The notes under the pieces were generated by a model. That model saw only the letters and a program-made list of their open reading frames with translations, made no database searches and was not told the origin of the DNA. Shown one piece after another: positions 6,102-11,048 of a DNA stretch of 11,048 bases. The stretch is from Hyphomicrobiales bacterium. GTDB lineage: Bacteria; Pseudomonadota; Alphaproteobacteria; Rhizobiales; Aestuariivirgaceae. Numbering within the stretch: position 1 is the stretch's first letter; every line of letters begins with the position of its first letter. The stretch is from NCBI GenBank assembly GCA_012032065.1, contig JAAURV010000072.1, forward strand, positions 1-11,048, written 5' to 3'. The position numbers and the translations under genes are program-made.

Positions 6102-7228
6102 TTACGGCAAGACATCGCCGCGTTTCCATTGTTCCTTTGTCTTGGCCCGGAAATCCTCGAATGTTCCTTCCGCGATCGCCGCGCGCATGCCCTGCATCAG
6201 CGATTGATAGTAGGCGATATTGGCCCATGAGAGCAGCATCATGCCGAGAAGTTCGCCCGAGCGGATCAGGTGATGCAGGTAGGCCCGCGAGTATCTCGAA
6301 AGTGCCGGGCACGGGCTTTCGGGATCGAGCGGGCGGGGATCGCCGGCGTGGCGGGCGTTTCTTATGTTGATCTTGCCAAAGCGCGTGAACGCCTGGCCGT
6401 GGCGGCCGGAGCGGGTTGGCATCACGCAATCGAACATATCGATGCCGCGCGCAACCGACTCCAGCAAGTCTTCCGGCGTGCCAACGCCCATGAGATAACG
6501 CGGCTTGTCCCGCGGCAGCTGCGGCGCCGCGAATTCAACCGTGCGCAGCATGAGTTCCTGCCCCTCGCCAACCGCCAGCCCGCCAATTGCGTATCCTTCA
6601 AAACCAATCTTCTTAAGACCCTCGGCGCTTTGAAGACGCAGTTTCTCGTTCACACCGCCCTGAACGATGCCGAAGTTGCCTCTCCCCGGCTGCGAGCCGA
6701 AGGCCTTGCGCGAACGCTCGGCCCAACGCAGAGAAAGCTGCATCGCTTTCTCCGCCTGTTTCTCCGTGTGCGGATATTCGATGCATTGGTCGAGCTGCAT
6801 CTGAATGTCGCTGCCCAGAAGCCGCTGGATTTCCATGGCGCGCTCTGGTGTCAGTTCGTACTTGCGCCCATCGATGTGCGATTGGAAGGTGACGCCCTGC
6901 TCGCTCACCTTGCGGATTTTCGAGAGCGACATCACCTGAAAGCCGCCGGAGTCGGTGAGGATCGGACCATCCCAGCCGATGAACGTATGCAGCCCACCGA
7001 GCTTGGCAACCTGCTCGGCGCCGGGCCGCAGCATCAGATGATAAGTGTTGCCGAGAATGATGTCGCTTCCGGCATCGCGCACTTGGTCGAGATAAAGCCC
7101 TTTTACCGTGCCAACCGTTCCCACAGGCATGAACGCCGGCGTGCGGATCGCGCCGCGGCCCGTCACAATCCGGCCCAGCCGCGCCGCACCATCCTGCTTC
7201 TCGAGGTGAATGAAAACTCCGCCGTCAT
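6102..7228 (-). CDS. tgt: tRNA-guanine (queuine) transglycosylase, apparent frameshift at codon 8
   Basis: This enzyme swaps guanine-34 of tRNAs with GUN anticodons for the queuosine precursor preQ1. Conserved elements are PAFMPVGT, LGNTYHL, DSGGFQVMSL (general acid/base Asp near residue 93), GIVQGG, GGLAVGEG, LMGVGTPEDLLE and DMFDCVMPTRSGRHG (nucleophile Asp about 267). The ATG at 7228 overlaps the queA stop (ATGA) and encodes MTAEFSFT. The family frame then resumes as LEKQDGAARLGR only if one base is added at 7205-7207 (ACC-CTC GAG), giving 375 residues. An unbroken alternative start at 7292 lies inside queA and is not family-like. At the expected zinc site (E. coli CDCYTC plus a later His) this protein has SPCPAL and SWAN, so three of four ligands are missing. 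A CoxG-like gene follows after 24 bases. Confidence 0.93.
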
Positions 7229-8283
7229 GTTGCCGGGAATAGCAGGCTCGCGTCGCCGTAGGAATAGAAGCGATAGTTGCCGGCGATCGCATGTGCGTAG
7301 GCCGCTTTCATGCGCTCCCGCCCGGCGAAGGCCGATACGAGCATGAACAACGTGGATTTCGGGAGATGGAAATTGGTGATCAGCAGGTCGGCCGCGCGGA
7401 AGCGGTAGCCAGGAGTTATGAAAATGTCCGTCGTGCCTTCGAAGGGGTCGAGACCCGAAGCTTCGAGAAGGCGCAGCGAAGTGGTGCCGACAGCCACAAT
7501 GCGGCCTCCCTTTTCCCGAGTCCTCTTGAGGCGTTCCGCAGCGTCCTTAGACACGCTGCCCCACTCGGCATGCATCTTGTGGTCTTTGGTGTCCTCGGCC
7601 TTAACCGGAAGAAACGTACCGGCTCCCACATGGAGGGTCACGAATTCATGCCCGATTCCGGACTCTTGAAGGTGTTTCATGAGTTGGGGCGTGAAGTGAA
7701 GTCCGGCTGTCGGCGCTGCGACCGCACCTTCGATTTCCGCAAACAGCGTCTGATAGTCGGCGGCATCCCGCGCGTCGGTGGGCCTCTTGCCCGCGATGTA
7801 GGGCGGCAGCGGCATGTCGCCCACGGCAACGATCGCTTCGTCCAGCACCGGTCCGGCAAAGTCGAAAGCGAGCGTAACCTCGCCCGCCTCGCCTTTCGCT
7901 TCGACGGTTGCTTCCACGTTTCCAAGCAAACACACACGAGCTTCGTTGCCAAAACGCAGCCGGTCGCCCGCATCAAGCTTCTTCGCGGGCTTCACAAACG
8001 CTTTCCATCGCGATGCATTGAGCCTCATATGTAAAAGCGCCTCGATTTTCGGCGAAGTGCCGCCGCGACCGATGCGCTTGCCCGAGAGCGCCGCCGGAAT
8101 GACTTTGGTGTTGTTGAAGACGAGAACGTCGCCGGCGCGCAGGAGCGCAGGCAGGTCATGCACAACCCGATCTTCCAAAGCCCCTTGCCGTACCACCAGC
8201 AGTCTGGCGGAATCACGCGGCGAGGCGGGCCTGAGCGCAATTTGATCCGGCGGAAGATCGAAATCGAAGTCGGCTACGCGCAT
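7225..8283 (-). CDS. queA: S-adenosylmethionine:tRNA ribosyltransferase-isomerase
   Basis: This cytoplasmic enzyme transfers and isomerises the ribosyl group of AdoMet onto preQ1-modified tRNA to form epoxyqueuosine, the step after Tgt. The 352-residue length is normal. Family motifs are present in order: FDFDLPPDQIALRP at the N-terminus, FNNTKVIPA, AAPTAGLHFT, LHVGAGTFLPVKAED, KMHAEW, GGRIVAVGTTSLR, FHLPKSTLFMLVSAFAG and the C-terminal FYSYGDASLLFP. I chose the ATG at 8283 (MRVADF) because it gives the standard N-terminus and has GAGAAAG just upstream; the frame continues to 8328 with an unrelated leader. The stop overlaps the tgt start by four bases. It lies 131 bases after ppiB, the longest gap in this operon. 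Confidence 0.96.
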   Translation of the reverse strand: MRVADFDFDLPPDQIALRPASPRDSARLLVVRQGALEDRVVHDLPALLRAGDVLVFNNTKVIPAALSGKRIGRGGTSPKIEALLHMRLNASRWKAFVKPAKKLDAGDRLRFGNEARVCLLGNVEATVEAKGEAGEVTLAFDFAGPVLDEAIVAVGDMPLPPYIAGKRPTDARDAADYQTLFAEIEGAVAAPTAGLHFTPQLMKHLQESGIGHEFVTLHVGAGTFLPVKAEDTKDHKMHAEWGSVSKDAAERLKRTREKGGRIVAVGTTSLRLLEASGLDPFEGTTDIFITPGYRFRAADLLITNFHLPKSTLFMLVSAFAGRERMKAAYAHAIAGNYRFYSYGDASLLFPAT

Positions 8284-8343
8284 ACTTTCTCGGACTGGAA
8301 CAAAACGTTCACGGCTCGGAACCCGCACCGCCGCTGCTGAAGG

Positions 8344-8418
8344 TCACCCATGCGATGAAATGGGTTTCGCCAGCCATTCCGCCAGAACAACCGCGGCGGC
8401 GAGAGTGCGTGCTGTCAC
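8344..8418 (-). other. Gap between ppiB and queA, with a 24-codon mini-ORF of doubtful status
   Basis: The 131 bases between ppiB and queA (8284-8414) hold no recognised gene, promoter or terminator. The only thing of note is a short frame starting with GTG that overlaps the ppiB stop codon (GTGA). It reads a hydrophobic peptide containing TLAAAVVLAEWLAKPISSHG and ends at 8344. The overlap resembles translational coupling, but the frame is too short to judge and there is no good ribosome-binding site. It may be a gene remnant or chance. Confidence 0.15.
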
Positions 8419-8900
8419 TTCGCGTCCGCCGCCACCTGCATCTTGGCGATCTTGTCCGGCTCGCGCACCGGTTCGCCACGCTTGATGGTGTCGACGTGGT
8501 CCATGCCTTCGGTCACCTGGCCCCAGACGGTGTATTGCTTGTCGAGGAAGGTGGCGTCGTCGAAGCAGATGAAGAACTGGCTGTTGGCCGAGTCTGGACT
8601 CTGCGAGCGCGCCATGGAGCAGACACCGCGCACATGCGGTTCGCGGCTGAATTCCTGCTTGAGATTGGGTTTCTTGGAGCCGCCCGTGCCGGTGCCGGTC
8701 GGATCGCCGCCCTGCGCCATGAAGCCGTCGATCACGCGATGGAACACCACGCCGTCGTAGAAACCGTCGCGGGCCAGTTCCTTGATGCGCGCCACGTGAC
8801 CGGGCGCGAGATCGGGGCGGAGCTTGATCGTGACCCTGCCCTTCGCGGCACCTTTGTGATTGGCGAGATCGAGATAAAGGATGTTCTCGAGATCGGCCAT
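8415..8900 (-). CDS. ppiB: Cytoplasmic cyclophilin-type peptidyl-prolyl cis-trans isomerase
   Basis: This 161-residue cyclophilin catalyses cis-trans isomerisation of Xaa-Pro bonds. It has no signal peptide (MADLENILYLDLANHKGAAK), so it should act in the cytoplasm. The active-site framework is present: FHRVIDGFMAQGGDPTGTG (catalytic Arg, Phe and Gln), SMARSQSPDSANSQFFICF and YTVWGQV. The position of the cyclosporin-binding tryptophan is occupied by Phe in ATFLDKQ, as is usual in bacterial enzymes. The ATG at 8900 shares one base with the stop of the secreted paralogue (TGATG), so the two are probably translated in a coupled way. The frame is open to 9002, but that would overlap the upstream gene by about 100 bases. 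A 33-base block is identical between the two paralogues. Confidence 0.94.
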   Translation of the reverse strand: MADLENILYLDLANHKGAAKGRVTIKLRPDLAPGHVARIKELARDGFYDGVVFHRVIDGFMAQGGDPTGTGTGGSKKPNLKQEFSREPHVRGVCSMARSQSPDSANSQFFICFDDATFLDKQYTVWGQVTEGMDHVDTIKRGEPVREPDKIAKMQVAADAK

Positions 8901-9406
8901 CACTTCACCTCGACCCTGACCATTTGATCCGGCTTCGCCGGCGGCTCGCCGCGCTCGATCTGATCGACGCACTTCATGCCTTCCTCGTCGACCTGGCCCC
9001 ACACCGTGTACTGACCATCGAGGAACCCGCCATCAGCGAACATGACGAAAAACTGGCTATTGCCGGAATTGGGATCGCTGGAGCGCGCCATGCCGACGGC
9101 ACCCCGGCCAAAGTGCTCCTTGTTGAACTCGGCTGGAATGTCAGGCTCGTTCGAGCCGCCCGTGCCGGTGCCGGTCGGATCGCCGGTCTGGGCCATGAAG
9201 CCCTCGATCACGCGGTGGAAGACGATGCCGTTGTAGAAGCCCGCCTTGGCCAGCTTGGTGATCTGCGCCACATGCTTGGGCGCGATTTCAGGCTTGAGAG
9301 CGATCGTGAACGAGCAGTTGTCGTTGGTTGTAACGACAATACTCTCGGCGGCGGCCGTACCGGCCATCAGGGCCAAAGCGGCGGCAGCAGCGGATAGTCT
9401 CAGCAT
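8900..9406 (-). CDS. ppiA: Secreted (periplasmic) cyclophilin-type peptidyl-prolyl isomerase
   Basis: This 168-residue cyclophilin has a clear Sec signal peptide, MLRLSAAAAALALMAGTAAA, with a signal peptidase I site after about residue 20, so it acts in the periplasm. The catalytic region is FHRVIEGFMAQTGDPTGTG, followed by GMARSSDPNSGNSQFFVMF and YTVWGQVDEEGM. Start at 9406 is supported by AAGGAGA upstream. It follows coaD after 42 bases and immediately precedes its cytoplasmic paralogue, an arrangement typical of Rhizobiales. It probably assists folding of exported proteins. Two cysteines (in NDNCSF and MKCVDQ) are present in the mature protein; whether they pair is unknown. Confidence 0.94.
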   Translation of the reverse strand: MLRLSAAAAALALMAGTAAAESIVVTTNDNCSFTIALKPEIAPKHVAQITKLAKAGFYNGIVFHRVIEGFMAQTGDPTGTGTGGSNEPDIPAEFNKEHFGRGAVGMARSSDPNSGNSQFFVMFADGGFLDGQYTVWGQVDEEGMKCVDQIERGEPPAKPDQMVRVEVK

Positions 9407-9448
9407 CTGTTCTTCTCCTTGTTGATGGGGTGCGGACCTAGAGGCGGA

Positions 9449-9946
9449 TCATGCCTTTATTGCGGCCAGAACCGCGGCATTGGCCTCCTTGGGAATGAAG
9501 GGCGAAACGTCGCCGCCCATGCGGGCGATCTGCTTCACCAGAGATGACGCGATCATGCGGGTGGCGGGCGAAGCGGCGAGAAAAACGGTTTCGATGTCGG
9601 GCGCCATGGCGCCGTTCATCTGCGCCATTTGCACTTCGTAGTCGAAGTCGCTGGCGTCGCGAAGGCCGCGGATGATGACGCCCGCATGGGAATGCCGCGC
9701 GGCATCGACGGCCAGATTGTCGAAGGTGACGATCTGAATCTTGACGCCAGTGTGCTCGGCAATCGGCTTCGTCGCTTCATGCAAAAGCGCGACACGAGTC
9801 TCGCCGGGAAGCAGCGCCTGCTTGCCGTGATGCGTGCCGACGCCAAGCACGAGTTTGTCCACAATACGGGCCGCCCTGGCCACGATATCGAGGTGGCCAT
9901 AGGTGACGGGATCGAATGAGCCTGGATAGAATCCGGTGCGCGCCAT
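9449..9946 (-). CDS. coaD: Phosphopantetheine adenylyltransferase
   Basis: This enzyme transfers AMP from ATP to 4'-phosphopantetheine, the penultimate step of coenzyme A synthesis, as a cytoplasmic hexamer. The 165-residue protein has the nucleotidyltransferase signature GSFDPVTYGHLD (9-20, with the T-x-G-H motif at 15-18), IIRGLRDASDFDYEVQMAQMN, and ASPATRMIASSLVKQIA near the C-terminus. The ATG at 9946 is preceded by GGAGG only two bases away, an unusually short spacing, but no better start fits the family N-terminus (MARTGFYPGSFDP). It is the first gene of the coaD-ppiA-ppiB-queA-tgt run. In many Rhizobiales gyrA lies just upstream; here the upstream 150 bases hold only an inverted repeat and a mini-ORF. 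Confidence 0.96.
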   Translation of the reverse strand: MARTGFYPGSFDPVTYGHLDIVARAARIVDKLVLGVGTHHGKQALLPGETRVALLHEATKPIAEHTGVKIQIVTFDNLAVDAARHSHAGVIIRGLRDASDFDYEVQMAQMNGAMAPDIETVFLAASPATRMIASSLVKQIARMGGDVSPFIPKEANAAVLAAIKA

Positions 9947-9987
9947 GGCCTCCGCTTAGACCGTTCGCAATCCTGCCGCAACCTATC

Positions 9988-10011
9988 AGGATGACAGCTT
10001 AAAGTCATCCT
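9988..10011. repeat. 24-bp inverted repeat upstream of coaD
   Basis: AGGATGAC (9988-9995) and GTCATCCT (10004-10011) are perfect 8-base arms around an AT-leaning 8-base centre. It lies 41 bases upstream of the coaD start on one side and 19 bases upstream of a mini-ORF on the other. There is no T-run on either strand, so a regulator-binding site or mRNA stem is more likely than a terminator. It could also be one copy of a dispersed repeat. Confidence 0.5.
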
Positions 10012-10030
10012 CGAACCTCGGGAGAGCCCA

Positions 10031-10099
10031 ATGAGTGAAACCAATTCTTCCTGCATTTCCTACGTTTCGATTGGCGCCCGGAAGCTTGGCATGGCTTGA
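10031..10099 (+). pseudogene. 22-codon ORF, possible truncated VOC-family (glyoxalase-like) N-terminus
   Basis: A short frame with GGGAGAG about five bases before its ATG encodes 22 residues beginning MSETNSSCISYVSIGARKL. This resembles the first strand of vicinal-oxygen-chelate proteins, which often begin with an ISYVSIG-like stretch. It stops with TGA, directly abutting the TAG of the convergent LysE gene, so no further VOC domain follows. It could be a remnant left when the LysE gene was inserted, or a chance reading frame. The resemblance rests on very few residues. Confidence 0.25.
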
Positions 10100-10714
10100 C
10101 TATCCCCTGCCCCGGAGCGCCATCCACACGCCGCCTGCCGCCAACAGTGTTCCGCTCACAATCTCAAGTCCGCGAATGCGCGAGCGGGTCATGAGGCTTC
10201 CCGCGTAACCGGAGAGCAGCGCATAGAGCGTGTCGCCCACCGCCGCGATCGCCATGAAGGTGAAGCCCAGCATCATGGTCTCGAGGAACACATCGCTTCC
10301 CTTGCCGAGGAACGGCGGAATCATCAACCCGAACAACACGAGCATTTTCGGATTGGTGATAATGACGATGAAGCCCTGCATGAAGAAACTGCCCGCGGGG
10401 CGCGCCCTTTCGGCCCCAACCGCCAGATCGCCCTTGCTGCGAAGGAGTTTGATGCCGAGCCAGACGAGATAGGCTGCCCCCGCCCAGCGCAGAAGATCGA
10501 ACCAAACGCCCATCAGCGCGATTGCCGTGCCGAGGCCCAAGGCGGCAATCGCCAGCCAGATAAGAAAGCCAACCTGCGTTCCAGCGACATTCAGCAGGCC
10601 GGCCCGCGCGCCATAGCGCAAGCTGTTGGCCACGATCACAGTTACCGTCGGTCCGGGCACCAATGCCAGGGCGGTCGCGGCGGCGCAGAAGGCGATGTAG
10701 TTCTCCAGGCTCAT
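10100..10714 (-). CDS. LysE/RhtB-family amino-acid exporter (translocator)
   Basis: This is a 204-residue inner-membrane protein with about six hydrophobic segments and the LysE-family N-terminal signature: LALVPGPTVTVIVANSLRYG, then ARAGLLNVAGTQVGF. It also has AGAAYLVWLGIKLLRS and the conserved GFIVIITNPKMLVLFGLMIPPF, where the NPK motif is typical. Members export amino acids or related small molecules using the proton gradient; the substrate cannot be read from sequence. I chose the ATG at 10714 because GGAGG lies five bases upstream. The in-frame ATG at 10726 lacks such a site. It is monocistronic, divergent from a small secreted peptide gene (104-bp gap) and convergent, with no intervening bases, with the VOC-like fragment. 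Confidence 0.9.
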   Translation of the reverse strand: MSLENYIAFCAAATALALVPGPTVTVIVANSLRYGARAGLLNVAGTQVGFLIWLAIAALGLGTAIALMGVWFDLLRWAGAAYLVWLGIKLLRSKGDLAVGAERARPAGSFFMQGFIVIITNPKMLVLFGLMIPPFLGKGSDVFLETMMLGFTFMAIAAVGDTLYALLSGYAGSLMTRSRIRGLEIVSGTLLAAGGVWMALRGRG

Positions 10715-10818
10715 TTCTTCCTCCATTGCCGGTGACTTTCCCCACAGTCAACCTGGCTCGGTTCTGGCACACTCGCTTCAATAACCGAAATTACGTCGCC
10801 ACTTGAAGGGAGCCGGCC

Positions 10819-10941
10819 ATGTTCAAATTCGCTTTGTTTCTCGCCGCCGCGGTTCTGGCCTTGGCGCCAGTGAATGCTTACGCTTGTCCCACGGGTTATG
10901 GCCCTTGTGGCGAGCAGAACCAGCTCTGTTGCCCGGTCTAG
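10819..10941 (+). CDS. Small secreted cysteine-rich peptide (40 residues)
   Basis: This short gene encodes a signal peptide, MFKFALFLAAAVLALAPVNA-YA, then an 18-residue mature peptide, CPTGYGPCGEQNQLCCPV. Cleavage after A-Y-A (signal peptidase I) would leave Cys at position +1. A lipoprotein is conceivable, but AYAC is a poor lipobox because it lacks Leu at -3. The four cysteines (23, 30, 37, 38) in a Gly/Pro-rich frame suggest two disulfides or metal binding. AAGGGAG lies upstream of the ATG with a spacer of about seven bases. The gene is divergent from lysE and followed by a stem-loop that includes its stop codon. No function is known to me. I have a loose impression of similar tiny CPxGxxPC...CCP proteins annotated as hypothetical in alphaproteobacteria. 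Confidence 0.65.
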   Translation: MFKFALFLAAAVLALAPVNAYACPTGYGPCGEQNQLCCPV

Positions 10942-11004
10942 CGCAACGGGCGCTCAAGTGCGTAGCGGTTGAGTGCGGAAAGTTGCGCTAAATTATTGAT
11001 TTTC
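10939..11004 (+). terminator. Two-tier stem-loop after the small peptide gene, possible terminator
   Basis: The outer arms TAGCGCAAC (10939-10947) and GTTGCGCTA (10982-10990) pair over 9 bp and include the whole TAG stop codon. Inside, GCGCTCAA (10950-10957) pairs with TTGAGTGC (10969-10976) with one G-U. An AT-rich tail, AATTATTGATTTT, follows. The T-run is interrupted, so termination is plausible but not canonical. RNA stabilisation is an alternative. Confidence 0.5.
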
Positions 11005-11015
11005 GAGCACGTTAT

Positions 11016-11045
11016 CGGCGATCAGTTGATTCCAACTGATCGCCG
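11016..11045. repeat. 13-bp-arm palindrome at the window end
   Basis: CGGCGATCAGTTG (11016-11028), the loop ATTC, and CAACTGATCGCCG (11033-11045) form a perfect inverted repeat. No T-run is visible on either side, so it is not an obvious terminator. The extended symmetry suggests an operator for a gene beyond the edge, or one copy of a dispersed palindromic repeat. Confidence 0.55.
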
Positions 11046-11048
11046 GGT

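Noticed and set aside
7225..7292. N-terminal extension of tgt to 7292
   Set aside because: It overlaps queA out of frame and is unlike any TGT start; a frameshift after the coupled ATG at 7228 explains the data better.
6270..7346. Long plus-strand open frame (about 358 codons) opposite tgt and the queA end
   Set aside because: It is antisense to a well-recognised TGT, has no family resemblance, and long antisense frames are common in GC-rich DNA.
8355..9397. Plus-strand open frames opposite the two cyclophilins (190 and 157 codons)
   Set aside because: They resemble each other only because the underlying cyclophilin genes are paralogues; the proteins are histidine/alanine-rich shadows.
10733..10750. 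TGACT-N8-AGTCA inverted repeat in the lysE/peptide intergenic region
   Set aside because: Only 5-base arms; expected by chance in a region this size.
10723..10751. TTGACT (minus strand) as a -35 box for the LysE gene
   Set aside because: A 17-base spacer puts the -10 box on the ribosome-binding site and it matches poorly, leaving no leader.
10765..10781. TGGCAC resembling a sigma-54 -24 element upstream of the small peptide gene
   Set aside because: The GC of a -12 element is not at the required 10-base spacing from the GG.
1..11048. CRISPR arrays, tRNA or rRNA genes, IS elements, phage genes, toxin-antitoxin pairs
   Set aside because: Looked for by eye on both strands; no regularly spaced repeats, cloverleaf ends, transposase motifs or such proteins were found.

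Overview
The window looks like chromosomal DNA from a GC-rich alphaproteobacterium, most likely of the Rhizobiales (Hyphomicrobiales). The best evidence is the minus-strand gene order coaD - secreted cyclophilin - cytoplasmic cyclophilin - queA - tgt, an order familiar from that group. GC-rich codon use and purine-rich Shine-Dalgarno sequences fit. No tRNA, rRNA, CRISPR array, insertion sequence or phage gene is visible.

Layout: (1) 1-3851, plus strand: a YdcSTUV-type (polyamine/PotABCD-like) ABC importer. It has a 5'-truncated, frameshifted binding protein, an intergenic hairpin, the ATPase, a frameshifted first permease and an intact second permease. (2) 5437-3852, minus strand: an ArsR-type repressor, an AHSA1/SRPBCC protein, a GFA-type zinc protein and a DUF1761 membrane protein, behind a TTGACA promoter and a near-perfect 20-bp palindrome. 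It converges on the transporter with no bases between the stop codons. (3) 9946-5506, minus strand: coaD, two cyclophilins, queA, tgt and an orphan CoxG-like SRPBCC protein with a histone-H1-like basic tail. queA/tgt make tRNA queuosine, coaD makes CoA, and the cyclophilins assist folding in periplasm and cytoplasm. (4) 9947-11048: a 24-bp inverted repeat, a 22-codon ORF that may be a truncated VOC gene, a LysE-family exporter, a divergent 40-residue secreted four-cysteine peptide followed by a two-tier stem-loop, and a 13-bp-arm palindrome at the window edge.

Four genes (ydcS, ydcU, the CoxG-like gene and tgt) each need one inserted base to restore the family-like protein. All four lesions are apparent single-base deletions in GC-rich short runs. 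This suggests consensus errors rather than four independent gene deaths, but sequence alone cannot prove it.

I see no large undescribed system. The most novel-looking items are the secreted cysteine-rich mini-peptide with its stop-codon-containing stem-loop, the lysine-tailed CoxG-like protein, a TGT that lacks three of four expected zinc ligands, and the ArsR operator palindrome.
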